Source: Bradyrhizobium betae (GTDB lineage: Bacteria; Pseudomonadota; Alphaproteobacteria; Rhizobiales; Xanthobacteraceae). From it: a stretch of 64,000 nt of DNA. Position 1 is the stretch's first letter; each line of letters begins with the position of its first letter. A program made the translations under genes and the position numbers. Shown in pieces: positions 26,175 to 35,216 of this stretch. The notes beneath the pieces were generated by a model. The model saw nothing but the letters and a program-made list of their open reading frames with translations. It was not told where the DNA came from and made no database searches. The stretch covers positions 1 to 64,000 of the forward strand of contig NZ_MZXW01000015.1 of NCBI RefSeq assembly GCF_004123905.1, given 5' to 3'.

Positions 26175-27773
26175 CTACTCGTCCTGTTTGGTCGCCCAGT
26201 AGAGCATGACCATGTTGTCCGCACGCTGGGTCAGCTTCACCTTCTTCGACACGCCCCAGGCGAGCGCCTGCTGGTGCAGCGGCACATAGGCCCAGTCCTT
26301 CATCGAGACCTCGAAAGCCTGCTTGATCAGTTGATCGCGCTTGGCCGTATCGGATTCCACGAGAACCTTGTCGGCGAGCTCGTCGAACTGCCTGTTGCAA
26401 TAACCGGCGAGATTGGCTTCGCCGCGGTTGGGATCCTTCGGGTCATCCCGGCAACCCATGATGTCGTGCAGCACGTTCTGGGAGTCGAGCGTATCGGGAG
26501 TCCAGCCCAGCATGTACAGCGAAGTTTTGTAACCGCCGGGCTTCAGCACCTTGGCGAAATACTGGGCCTTCGGTTGCGCCAGCAAATCCACCTTGATGTT
26601 GATGCGGGCAAGCATGCCGACGATGGCCTGGCAGATCGCGGCGTCGTTGACGTAGCGATCATTCGGGCAGTCCATCGTCACCTCGAAACCGTCGGCATAG
26701 CCGGCGTCCGCCAGAAGCTTCTTGGCAGCGTCGGGATCGAACTTCGGCCGGGTGAGGTCCTTCGCGGCAAAGATCTCCGGGGCGACCATCAAAGCGGATG
26801 GCGTGGACAGGCCGCGCATGACGCGATTCTTGATCAGGTCGACGTCGATCGCCCGGTAAACCGCTTCACGAACGCGAACGTCCTTGAACGGGTTCTTGCC
26901 CTTGATGTTGGAATAGAGGAGCTCGTCGCGCGCCTGATCCATGCCGACGAAGATGGTGCGGAGCTCAGGTCCCGTCAGCACGGTTGCGTTGGGGCTCGCC
27001 TTGACGCGCTCGATGTCCTGCACCGGAACCGGCTCGATCACGTCGACTTCGCCGGACAACAGGGCCGCGACACGCGTGGCCGGGTTTGCGATCGGCGTGA
27101 AGATGATCTCCTTCAGATTATGCTCCGGCTTGCGCCACCAGTTCGGGTTGGCCTTGTAGACGGTCTTCACGCCCGGCTGATGGCTCTCGATGGTGAAGGC
27201 TCCGGTGCCGTTTTCATGGAGCGAGGCATAGCTCGGGGTCGTCGCGGCTGCGGGCGTCGGTGCCACCGCATCGTTCGCCTCTGCCCATTTTTTGTCCATG
27301 ATGTACCAGGTCGCCCACAGTGCCGTCAGGATCGGATTGGGCGAGGTCAGGACGAAATCAACGGTGTAATCGTCGATCTTGACGACCTTGGCATCGGCGG
27401 GAACGCGGCTCTGAAAATTCGAACCTTTGGCTCGCACGCGCTCGGCCGAGAACACCACGTCATCAGCGGTGAAGGGATCGCCGTTGTGGAACTTCACGTC
27501 CTTGCGCAGGTGAAAGCGCCAGCGGGTCGGCTCCGGGGTCTCCCAGCTTTCGGCGAGCGCCGGGATGATCTTCAGGTCCTTGCCGCGGGCCACCAGGCCC
27601 TCATAGACATGACCGAGATGCGCACTGGTGGTCGACTCGTTCAGCGTGTAGGGGTCGAGCGATTTCAGCTCACCCTGGTTGGCGTAGCGCAGCGTCTGGC
27701 TCGACGCCGGCGAGATCGCCAACGCAAGCGCACCGGCGAGCGTCGCCGCAAACAGACTTCGTCCGACTAACAT
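26175..27773 (-). CDS. Extracellular solute-binding protein, family 5 (system 1)
   Basis: 532 residues. A signal peptide (MLVGRSLFAATLAGALALAISPASSQ) is followed by TLRYANQGELKSLDPYTLNES, the usual SBP_bac_5 start, and HLRKDVKFHNGDPFTADDVVFSAER near residue 95. The ATG at 27773 has a GAGAGG upstream and gives a proper signal peptide; an in-frame ATG at 27911 does not. As the first gene of the 12-gene directon it is the natural receptor for transporter 1. A sigma-54-like promoter lies 87-102 bases upstream. Confidence 0.9.
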   Translation of the reverse strand: MLVGRSLFAATLAGALALAISPASSQTLRYANQGELKSLDPYTLNESTTSAHLGHVYEGLVARGKDLKIIPALAESWETPEPTRWRFHLRKDVKFHNGDPFTADDVVFSAERVRAKGSNFQSRVPADAKVVKIDDYTVDFVLTSPNPILTALWATWYIMDKKWAEANDAVAPTPAAATTPSYASLHENGTGAFTIESHQPGVKTVYKANPNWWRKPEHNLKEIIFTPIANPATRVAALLSGEVDVIEPVPVQDIERVKASPNATVLTGPELRTIFVGMDQARDELLYSNIKGKNPFKDVRVREAVYRAIDVDLIKNRVMRGLSTPSALMVAPEIFAAKDLTRPKFDPDAAKKLLADAGYADGFEVTMDCPNDRYVNDAAICQAIVGMLARINIKVDLLAQPKAQYFAKVLKPGGYKTSLYMLGWTPDTLDSQNVLHDIMGCRDDPKDPNRGEANLAGYCNRQFDELADKVLVESDTAKRDQLIKQAFEVSMKDWAYVPLHQQALAWGVSKKVKLTQRADNMVMLYWATKQDE

Positions 27774-28140
27774 TCTTGACCCTCTCCACTTGCCCGCACC
27801 GTCATTTTTGATTGTTCGGTGGGGCCGATCGATCCATGTTGCCCAGAGTTCTCGACCCGTGCAAGCGCCATTCCAGCAAGGAACGCGCCAAGTTGCACCG
27901 CTGTGCAGCAATGCTGACCGGCAATTTGGGGGCGAAAGGTCAGGCGGCGATATTCAACTTTCGACCTGCCCGGGGAATAAACCTGGAAAGGCCTCGCAGG
28001 CTGCCCGGCGAAGCGATTTGGTTGACCATACTTGCCGATCTTGAAAACCGGGGCCCAGCCGCCAGCCTCAGGTCGCTTGCGTTGCACACCATGTCGCGGC
28101 GATACTGCGGCAGGCCGCTCGAATCTCGTCCGGAGGGGAC
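27774..28140. other. Divergent intergenic region, 367 bases
   Basis: This stretch separates the minus-strand peptide-transport directon from the plus-strand DUF6489 gene. Apart from the sigma-54-like site at 27860-27875 I see no gene with a credible start, no terminator and no clear sigma-70 promoter for the plus strand. Confidence 0.5.
27860..27875 (-). promoter_or_regulatory. Candidate sigma-54 (-24/-12) promoter of the peptide-transport directon
   Basis: On the minus strand the site reads TGGAATGGCGCTTGCA. It matches the TGGCACG N4 TTGCW consensus with two mismatches and keeps the essential GG and GC ten bases apart. It points at the binding-protein gene and predicts a leader of about 75 bases. 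RpoN control would suit nitrogen scavenging from peptides. No enhancer site was identified. Confidence 0.5.
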
Positions 28141-28398
28141 ATGAAAGTTAATATCGAAATCGACTGCACCCCCCTCGAGGCCCGCCAGTTCTTCGGATTA
28201 CCCGACGTGATGCCGATGCAGAACGCCGTGATGGACAAGCTGCAGCAGCAGATGATGTCCAACATCGAAAAGGTCTCGCCGGAATCGCTGATCCAGAGCT
28301 GGTTCACCTTCGATCCCAAGATCGCCGAGCGGTTTCAGGACATGTTCGTCACCATGGCCGGCCTCGGCAGCTCACGTAGCAGCGACAAGAAGAAATAA
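28141..28398 (+). CDS. Small conserved protein, DUF6489-like
   Basis: 85 residues. MKVNIEIDCTPLEARQFFGLPDV is a conserved alphaproteobacterial start that I associate with DUF6489. The rest is amphipathic helix (MQNAVMDKLQQQMM) and an SPESLIQSWF segment, ending in a lysine-rich tail. The function is unknown. The stop overlaps the ATG of the hydrolase (TAATG), so the two proteins probably work together. The SPE...W...F pattern vaguely recalls phasin-like and polyester-associated proteins, which would fit the neighbourhood, but this is a guess. Confidence 0.7.
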   Translation: MKVNIEIDCTPLEARQFFGLPDVMPMQNAVMDKLQQQMMSNIEKVSPESLIQSWFTFDPKIAERFQDMFVTMAGLGSSRSSDKKK

Positions 28399-29198
28399 TG
28401 CCGTCCGGGCCGGACGGGCCGCAGGATTCAGGCCGGCTTCGTCCGCCGGGCCTTGGTTTGCTGCTCGCCGAAGCCCGCGGACTTCTGGAGTTCAATGCAA
28501 GCCTGTTGCTGTCGCCGCTCCTGATGCGCGCGCCCAGGGGCGATGGCCATCCGGTGCTGGCGCTACCGGGCTTTCTCGCCAGCGATCTCTCGATGGCGCC
28601 GATGCGGCGCTATCTCGGCGAGCTCGGCTATGAGGCGCATGCCTGGCGGATGGGCCGCAATCTCGGTGGGCTCGGGCGGATGCGGGAAGCCTTGCGCGCC
28701 CGCCTCGCCGAGATCCACGCCGCGAGCGGGCGCAAGGTCAGCCTGGTCGGGTGGAGCCTTGGCGGCGTCTATGCCCGGGATCTCGCGCTCCAGGCACCCG
28801 AGATGGTCCGTTATGTCGTCACGCTTGGCAGTCCGTTTGCCAACGACGTGCGGGCGACCAACGCCACGCGGCTCTACGAGGCGCTGTCCGGCGAGCGGGT
28901 CGAGGATTTTGCCGAACTGCGCGAGGCGATCGCCGGCGATCTGCCGGTGCCGGCGACGTCGATCTATTCGCGCGCCGACGGCGTCGTGAACTGGCGGACC
29001 TGCCTGCTGCGTTCCTCCGACCGCGCCGAGAATATCGAGGTGCATCTGGCGAGCCATATCGGGCTCGGTGTGAACCCCGCGGCGCTGTGGGCCGTGGCGG
29101 ACCGCCTGGCGCAACCGGAGGGGGAGTTCTGGCCATTTGACCGGGCGGGTCCGTTTGCCATTGCATATGCCCCGCCGGAGCGGGCAGTATCGGCCTGA
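28398..29198 (+). CDS. Alpha/beta hydrolase, lipase/PGAP1-like
   Basis: 266 residues. The nucleophile elbow is GWSLGG, preceded by the typical HPVLALPGFLASD strand-loop and followed by TLGSPFAND. DGVVNWRTC and a His in ASHIGLG plausibly supply the acid and base of the triad. No signal peptide. It is clearly paralogous to the hydrolase at 41998 (shared APRGDGHPVL, LPG, ASD, GWSLGG and GSPFA blocks). Coupled to the DUF6489 gene and followed 45 bases later by a wax-ester synthase, it may hydrolyse neutral lipid or ester substrates. Confidence 0.8.
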   Translation: MPSGPDGPQDSGRLRPPGLGLLLAEARGLLEFNASLLLSPLLMRAPRGDGHPVLALPGFLASDLSMAPMRRYLGELGYEAHAWRMGRNLGGLGRMREALRARLAEIHAASGRKVSLVGWSLGGVYARDLALQAPEMVRYVVTLGSPFANDVRATNATRLYEALSGERVEDFAELREAIAGDLPVPATSIYSRADGVVNWRTCLLRSSDRAENIEVHLASHIGLGVNPAALWAVADRLAQPEGEFWPFDRAGPFAIAYAPPERAVSA

Positions 29199-29243
29199 CG
29201 AGAAGCGCCTGAAGGCGCCCGTCAAGACTCTCGGGAGGGAACT

Positions 29244-30794
29244 ATGGCTGACGGTAAGAAGCTGTCGTCGCTGGACGCATCATTTCTTTATCTGGAAACG
29301 CCTGAGATGCCGATGCATGTCGGCAGCATGGCGATCTTTCGCCTGCCCGACGACTACAAGGGCGACTTCTTCGAAGACTTCAAGGCGATGATCGTCTCGC
29401 GCCTGCACGTCGCGCCGATCCTCAAAGCGCGGCTGGAGAAGGCGCCGCTCGACATCGATCATCCCTCCTGGGTCGAGGACGATCAGTTCGACATCGACCG
29501 TCACATCTTCCGCGCCAGCCTGCCGCAGCCGCGCGACCGCGCCACGCTCGAACGCATCGTCGGCTGGATGCACGCAAAACTCCTGAACCGCGCGCGTCCG
29601 CTCTGGGAGTTTTACGTGTTCGAGGGCATGAAGGACAACGAGGTCGGGCTCTACTCCAAGATGCATCATGCGGCCATCGACGGCGGCGCTGGCGCGGCGC
29701 TGACCAACATGATCTACGACATCTCTCCGGTCCCGCGGCAGGTCGATCCGCCGGCGGCGGGCAGCAAACCCGGACAGGAGCCGCGCGACATCGCGGCCAA
29801 TTTGCTCGATTCCTATCAGCAGCTCTTCACTCAGCCGCTCGACGCCTCGGCCGCGGCGAAGAATTTGCAACTGCCGCGCACCGGCAAGAGCGACATCGGC
29901 TCGATCCTGTTCGACAACGCGATGTACCAGATCGAGAGCGCGGTGCGCTTCGCCGGCAACATCCCGACCATGGTCAAGAGTGTCTCCGAGGTGCTTGGCA
30001 AGATCTCCGATCCGAAGTCGCGAGAAAGCCTCGCCAGCATGGTGTCGCCGCCGACCATGCTGAACAAATCGATCTCGTCCGAGCGCAGCTTTGCCGGTGT
30101 CTCGATCTCGTTGTCGCGATCCAAGGCGCTAGCCAAGCAGGCCGGCGGCAAGCTCAACGACGTCGTGCTCGCGCTCGCCTCTGGCGTGGTCCGGCGCTAC
30201 CTCAAGCAGTATGCCACGCTGCCGGCAAAATCGCTGACTGCGGCTGTGCCGATCTCGCTGCGCGAGGAGGGCAACACCGAGGCCAACAATCAGGTGTTCG
30301 GCATGATCTGCTCGATCGCGACCGACATCGACGATCCCAAGGCGCGGCTGGAAGCCATTATTGCGCAATCGACCAAATCCAAGGAAATGTCGCATCCGCT
30401 GCGGGCGTTGATGCCGCAGGTTTCCAACATTTCGATGCTGGGTGCACCGATCATCGTGCAGATCATGGCGCTGCTTTACAGCCGCTCCGACTTGTCGAAC
30501 GTGCTGCCGCCGGCGGCCAACATCACGGTGTCCAACGTGCCGGGGCCGCGGCAGACGCTCTACGCTGCGGGTGCCGAACTGCTGCACATCTTCCCGGTGT
30601 CGATCTCCACGCATGGGCAGGCGCTCAACATCACCGTGCAGAGCTATCGCGACCAGCTCGATTTCGGCTTCATCGTCGGCGCCAACATCATTCCGCATGT
30701 GCAGGTGATGTGCGACATGCTGCCGGAGGAGTTTGCCGCGCTGGAAGCGGCCTACACGCCGCCGGCGGCGAACATCAGAGGCGCCGCGGAATAG
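29244..30794 (+). CDS. Wax ester synthase / diacylglycerol acyltransferase (WS/DGAT)
   Basis: 516 residues, slightly above the 450-500 typical of bacterial WS/DGATs. The catalytic HHxxxDG motif is at 141-147 (MHHAAIDGGAG). The N-terminal LSSLDASFLYLETPEMPMHVGS and the C-terminal ITVSNVPGPRQTLYAAGAEL motif are both hallmarks. It transfers acyl groups from acyl-CoA to fatty alcohols or diacylglycerol at the inner membrane, building storage or export lipids. The ATG has GGGAGG upstream. The gap to the epoxide-hydrolase-like gene is only ten bases. Confidence 0.9.
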   Translation: MADGKKLSSLDASFLYLETPEMPMHVGSMAIFRLPDDYKGDFFEDFKAMIVSRLHVAPILKARLEKAPLDIDHPSWVEDDQFDIDRHIFRASLPQPRDRATLERIVGWMHAKLLNRARPLWEFYVFEGMKDNEVGLYSKMHHAAIDGGAGAALTNMIYDISPVPRQVDPPAAGSKPGQEPRDIAANLLDSYQQLFTQPLDASAAAKNLQLPRTGKSDIGSILFDNAMYQIESAVRFAGNIPTMVKSVSEVLGKISDPKSRESLASMVSPPTMLNKSISSERSFAGVSISLSRSKALAKQAGGKLNDVVLALASGVVRRYLKQYATLPAKSLTAAVPISLREEGNTEANNQVFGMICSIATDIDDPKARLEAIIAQSTKSKEMSHPLRALMPQVSNISMLGAPIIVQIMALLYSRSDLSNVLPPAANITVSNVPGPRQTLYAAGAELLHIFPVSISTHGQALNITVQSYRDQLDFGFIVGANIIPHVQVMCDMLPEEFAALEAAYTPPAANIRGAAE

Positions 30795-30804
30795 GGGAGT
30801 CGTG

Positions 30805-31800
30805 ATGATTGAAATGCCGCCGCTCAAGTTCGTGCAGACGAACGGAATCCGCATGGGCTATTACGAGGCGGGCCCGGTCACGGACACCCCGCCGATCGTG
30901 CTGTGCCACGGCTGGCCCGAACTCGCCTTCTCCTGGCGCCACCAGATCAAGGCGCTGAGCGAGGCCGGCATCCGCGTGATCGCACCCGATCAGCGCGGCT
31001 ATGGTGCGACCGATCGGCCCGAGCCGGTCGAGGCCTACGATATTGAGCACCTGACTGGCGATCTGGTCGGCCTGCTCGATCATCTCAAAATCGACAAGGC
31101 AATCTTCGTCGGCCACGACTGGGGTGGGTTCATCGTCTGGCAGATGCCGTTGCGGCACGTCGATCGGGTCGCTGGTGTGGTCGGCATCAACACCCCCCAT
31201 ACCAACCGTGCCTGGGCCGATCCGATCGAGCTGTTGCGCGCACGCTTCGGCGAGAAGATGTACATTGTACAGTTCCAGGATCCGGCGCGTGAACCCGACA
31301 GGATCTTTGGCAGTCGCGTCGAGCAGACCTTCGACGCATTCATGCGCAAGCCGGCGCCGCGCCCGCCCGATGCGGCGGCTGAGGAAGTGATTGCCGGCGT
31401 GGGCGCTTCGCCGCGGGTCAATCTGGCGTTTCCACAGATGATTGCGGCTTATGACGCGAAGCACGATCCGCGCACGCCGATCCTGTCACCGGAAGAGAAA
31501 AAAGTGTTCGTCGAGAATTTCACCAGAACGGGCTTCACCGGCGGCATCAATTGGTACCGCAACATGTCGCGCAACTGGATGCGCGCCGAAGGACTCGATC
31601 ATACGGTGCGCGTGCCGTCGCTAATGATCATGGCCGAGAACGACGCGGTGTTGCCGCCGTCTTCCGCCGACGGCATGGACAAGCTGATTCCAGATCTCGA
31701 AAAATATCTGGTCCGCGACAGCGGTCATTGGACGCAGCAGGAGAAGCCGGAGGAGGTCAGCGCCAAGCTGATCGAATGGCGTAGAAGGCGGTTTGGCTAA
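30805..31800 (+). CDS. Alpha/beta hydrolase, epoxide-hydrolase type
   Basis: 331 residues. The oxyanion motif HGWPE, the nucleophile elbow GHDWGG with an aspartate nucleophile, DQRGYGATDRPE, the acid in MAENDAVLPP and the base in DSGHWTQQEKP form the epoxide-hydrolase pattern. The start at 30805 has GGGGAG seven bases upstream. A dehalogenase activity is possible in this fold, but the cap sequence and HGWPE favour epoxide hydrolysis. Co-transcription with WS/DGAT and closeness to the CYP102 gene suggest it handles oxidised fatty acyl compounds. Confidence 0.82.
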   Translation: MIEMPPLKFVQTNGIRMGYYEAGPVTDTPPIVLCHGWPELAFSWRHQIKALSEAGIRVIAPDQRGYGATDRPEPVEAYDIEHLTGDLVGLLDHLKIDKAIFVGHDWGGFIVWQMPLRHVDRVAGVVGINTPHTNRAWADPIELLRARFGEKMYIVQFQDPAREPDRIFGSRVEQTFDAFMRKPAPRPPDAAAEEVIAGVGASPRVNLAFPQMIAAYDAKHDPRTPILSPEEKKVFVENFTRTGFTGGINWYRNMSRNWMRAEGLDHTVRVPSLMIMAENDAVLPPSSADGMDKLIPDLEKYLVRDSGHWTQQEKPEEVSAKLIEWRRRRFG

Positions 31801-31802
31801 TT

Positions 31803-31923
31803 CGTCATTGTGAGTGACTTGTCCGCCGTAGCTCGAAGAGCGAAGGCGGTAGCGAAGCAATCCAGAAAGCTCGCGGTAGTGGAAATCTGGATTGCTTCCT
31901 CGCAAGAGCTCCTCGCAATGACG
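31803..31923. repeat. Palindromic repeat, CGTCATTG family, copy 1 (with insert)
   Basis: Both ends carry CGTCATTG and its complement, with GAAGCAATCCAGA and TCTGGATTGCTTC arms inside. It is longer than the other copies because of about 40 extra bases near the left end. The family recurs at 40425, 46398 and 50553. It fills the gap between the epoxide hydrolase and the CYP102 gene. Confidence 0.75.
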
Positions 31924-31949
31924 AGGCTACTAAGGGGGAAGCACTTTTA

Positions 31950-34900
31950 ATGTCATCCAAGAACCGTCTGGATCCGATTCCGCAGCCGCCGACCAAGCCT
32001 GTCGTCGGCAACATGCTGTCGCTGGACTCGGCTGCGCCGGTGCAGCATTTGGCCCGGCTTGCGAAGGAGCTGGGCCCGATCTTCTGGCTCGACATGATGG
32101 GCTCGCCGATCGTCGTCGTCTCCGGCCACGATCTCGTCGATGAGCTCTCCGACGAAAAACGTTTCGACAAAACGGTGCGCGGCGCGCTGCGGCGCGTGCG
32201 TGCGGTCGGCGGCGACGGCCTGTTCACCGCGGACACCCGCGAGCCGAACTGGAGCAAGGCGCATAACATCCTGCTCCAGCCCTTCGGCAACCGCGCCATG
32301 CAGTCCTACCATCCGAGCATGGTCGATATCGCCGAGCAGCTCGTCAACAAATGGGAGCGGCTCAACGCCGACGACGAGATCGACGTCGTCCACGACATGA
32401 CGGCGCTGACGCTGGATACGATCGGCCTGTGCGGCTTCGAATACCGCTTCAATTCGTTCTACCGCCGCGACTACCATCCCTTCGTCGAGTCGCTGGTGCG
32501 CTCGCTCGAAACCATCATGATGACGCGTGGCCTGCCGTTCGAGCAGCTCTGGATGCAGAAGCGGCGCAAGACCATGGGCGAAGACGTCGCCTTCATGAAC
32601 AAGATGGTCGACGAGATCATCGCCGAGCGGCGCAAGAACGCAGAGGGGATCGACGACAAGAAGGACATGCTCGCCGCGATGATGACCGGCGTCGACCGCT
32701 CGACCGGCGAGCAGCTCGACGACGTCAACATCCGCTACCAGATCAACACGTTCCTGATCGCCGGCCACGAGACCACCAGCGGCCTGTTGTCGTGCGCGAT
32801 CTATGCGCTGCTGAAACACCCCGACATCCTCAAGAAGGCCTATGACGAGGTCGATCGCGTCCTCGGTCCCAATGTCGATGTGCGTCCGACTTATCAGCAG
32901 GTCACGCAGCTCACCTACATCACGCAGATTTTGAAGGAGTCGCTGCGGCTGTGGCCGCCGGCGCCGGCCTACGGCATCTCGCCGCTCAACGACGAGACCA
33001 TCGCCGGCGGAAAGTACAAGCTCAGGAAGGGCACGTTCACCACCATTCTGGTGACGGCGCTGCATCGCGATCCCAGCGTTTGGGGCCCCAACCCCGATGC
33101 CTTCGATCCCGAGAATTTCAGCCGTGAAGCCGAGGCAAAACGGCCGATCAATGCCTGGAAGCCGTTCGGCAACGGCCAGCGCGCCTGCATCGGCCGCGGC
33201 TTTGCCATGCATGAGGCCGCGCTTGCGCTTGGCATGATCCTCCAGCGCTTCAAGCTGATCGACCACCAGCGCTATCAGATGCACCTGAAGGAAACGCTGA
33301 CGATGAAGCCGGAAGGCTTCAAGATCAAGGTGCGTCCGCGCGCCGATCGCGAGCGCGGTGCCTATGGTGGGCCCATCGCGGCTGCCGTTTCGGCGCCGAG
33401 GGCGCCACGTCAGCCGACCACGCGGCCCGGCCATAACACGCCGATGCTCGTGCTGTACGGCTCCAATCTCGGCACGGCCGAGGAGCTTGCGACGCGCATG
33501 GCCGACCTCGCCGAGATCAACGGCTTTGCCGTGCATCTCGGCCCGCTCGACGATTACGTCGGCAAGCTGCCCCAGGAGGGTGGCGTGCTGATCATCTGCG
33601 CCTCCTATAACGGCGCACCGCCGGACAATGCGACGCAGTTCGTCAAATGGCTCGGCGACGATCTGCCCAAGGATGCCTTTGCCAATGTGCGCTACGCCGT
33701 GTTCGGCTGCGGCAACAGCGACTGGGCTGCGACCTATCAATCGGTGCCGCGCTTCATCGACGAGAAATTGACTGCGCACGGTGCACGCGCGGTTTATCCG
33801 CGCGGCGAGGGCGATGCGCGCAGCGATCTCGACGGCCAGTTCCAGAAATGGTTCCCGGCGGCTGCCCAGATTGCGACCAAGGAATTCGGCATCGACTGGA
33901 ATTTCACCCGCACCGCGGAAGATGATCCGCTCTACGCGATCGAGCCTGTTGCGGTGACCGCCGTCAACACCATCGTCGCGCAAGGCGGTGCGGTGGCGAT
34001 GAAGGTGCTGGTCAATGACGAGCTTCAGAACAAGAGCGGGTCGAATCCGTCGGAGCGCTCGACACGCCATATCGAGGTGCAGCTGCCGTCCAACGTCACC
34101 TATCGCGTCGGCGATCATTTGAGCGTCGTCCCGCGCAACGATCCGACGCTGGTGGATTCGGTCGCCCGCCGTTTCGGCTTCGTGCCGGCCGACCAGATCA
34201 AGCTCCAGGTCGCCGAGGGCCGTCGCGCGCAATTGCCGGTGGGCGACGCCGTGTCGGTCGGCCGTCTGCTCAGCGAGTTCGTGGAGTTGCAGCAGGTGGC
34301 GACGCGCAAGCAGATCCAGATCATGGCCGAGCATACCCGCTGCCCGGTCACCAAGCCGAAGCTACTGGCCTTCGTCGGCGAGGAGCCTGAAACGCTCGAG
34401 CGTTACCGCAGCGAGATTCTCGCCAGACGCAAATCGGTGTTCGACCTGCTGCTCGAACATCCGGCCTGCGAATTGCCGTTCCACGTTTACCTCGAAATGC
34501 TGTCGCTGCTGGCGCCGCGTTATTACTCGATCTCGTCCTCGCCGTCGGTCGATCCGGCGCGTTGCAGCGTCACGGTCGGCGTGGTCGAAGGGCTGGCGGC
34601 CTCGGGCCGTGGCGTCTACAAGGGCATCTGCTCGAACTATCTCGCCAATCGCCGCGCAGGCGATGCGATCTACGCGACCGTTCGCGAGACCAAGGCCGGA
34701 TTCCGACTCCCGGATGATCCGTCCGTGCCTGCTATCATGATCGGGCCGGGCACGGGGCTGGCGCCATTCCGCGGCTTCCTCCAGGAGCGCGCCGCGCGCA
34801 AGGCGAGGGGTGCCGCGCTCGGGCCGGCTATGCTGTTCTTCGGCTGCCGCCATCCCGACCAGGATTTTCTCTACGCGGATGAATTGAGGGCACTGGCGGC

Positions 34901-35186
34901 AAGCGGCATCACCGAGCTGTTCACGGCGTTCTCGCGCGCGGACGGTCCGAAGACCTATGTGCAGCACTTGCTCGCCGCACAGAAGGATAAGGTCTGGCCG
35001 TTGATCGAGCAGGGCGCGATCATCTATGTCTGCGGCGACGGCAGCAAGATGGAGCCTGACGTGAAGGCGGCACTGGTTGCGATCCATCGCGAGAAGAGCG
35101 GCAGCGATGCGGCTGTCGGTGCTCGCTGGATCGAGGAGATGGGCGCGAAGAACCGCTATGTGCTGGATGTCTGGGCTGGCGGGTGA
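31950..35186 (+). CDS. Self-sufficient cytochrome P450 / NADPH-P450 reductase (CYP102, P450BM3 type)
   Basis: 1078 residues in three parts. The heme domain (about 1-470) has AGHETTSG near 271 and the heme cysteine C413 in FGNGQRACIGRG. The FMN domain begins near 497 (VLYGSNLGTAEELATRMADLA) and the FAD/NADPH domain runs from about 670 to the end (RYYSISSSPS, GPGTGLAPFRGFLQER, FFGCRHPDQDFLY). It should hydroxylate fatty acids or similar chains with NADPH alone. Compared with P450BM3, the F87 equivalent is kept (F92 in DGLFTADT), but the carboxylate-anchoring R47 and Y51 correspond to S52 and V56. GGGGGA precedes the ATG. Confidence 0.94.
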   Translation: MSSKNRLDPIPQPPTKPVVGNMLSLDSAAPVQHLARLAKELGPIFWLDMMGSPIVVVSGHDLVDELSDEKRFDKTVRGALRRVRAVGGDGLFTADTREPNWSKAHNILLQPFGNRAMQSYHPSMVDIAEQLVNKWERLNADDEIDVVHDMTALTLDTIGLCGFEYRFNSFYRRDYHPFVESLVRSLETIMMTRGLPFEQLWMQKRRKTMGEDVAFMNKMVDEIIAERRKNAEGIDDKKDMLAAMMTGVDRSTGEQLDDVNIRYQINTFLIAGHETTSGLLSCAIYALLKHPDILKKAYDEVDRVLGPNVDVRPTYQQVTQLTYITQILKESLRLWPPAPAYGISPLNDETIAGGKYKLRKGTFTTILVTALHRDPSVWGPNPDAFDPENFSREAEAKRPINAWKPFGNGQRACIGRGFAMHEAALALGMILQRFKLIDHQRYQMHLKETLTMKPEGFKIKVRPRADRERGAYGGPIAAAVSAPRAPRQPTTRPGHNTPMLVLYGSNLGTAEELATRMADLAEINGFAVHLGPLDDYVGKLPQEGGVLIICASYNGAPPDNATQFVKWLGDDLPKDAFANVRYAVFGCGNSDWAATYQSVPRFIDEKLTAHGARAVYPRGEGDARSDLDGQFQKWFPAAAQIATKEFGIDWNFTRTAEDDPLYAIEPVAVTAVNTIVAQGGAVAMKVLVNDELQNKSGSNPSERSTRHIEVQLPSNVTYRVGDHLSVVPRNDPTLVDSVARRFGFVPADQIKLQVAEGRRAQLPVGDAVSVGRLLSEFVELQQVATRKQIQIMAEHTRCPVTKPKLLAFVGEEPETLERYRSEILARRKSVFDLLLEHPACELPFHVYLEMLSLLAPRYYSISSSPSVDPARCSVTVGVVEGLAASGRGVYKGICSNYLANRRAGDAIYATVRETKAGFRLPDDPSVPAIMIGPGTGLAPFRGFLQERAARKARGAALGPAMLFFGCRHPDQDFLYADELRALAASGITELFTAFSRADGPKTYVQHLLAAQKDKVWPLIEQGAIIYVCGDGSKMEPDVKAALVAIHREKSGSDAAVGARWIEEMGAKNRYVLDVWAGG

Positions 35187-35216
35187 CCGGCGGCCCAATC
35201 GTGCTAAAGCTTCTGC

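Noticed and set aside
27790..28144. Two open frames in the gap before the DUF6489 gene
   Set aside because: No ribosome-binding site, no recognisable family and compositional noise typical of high-GC intergenic DNA.
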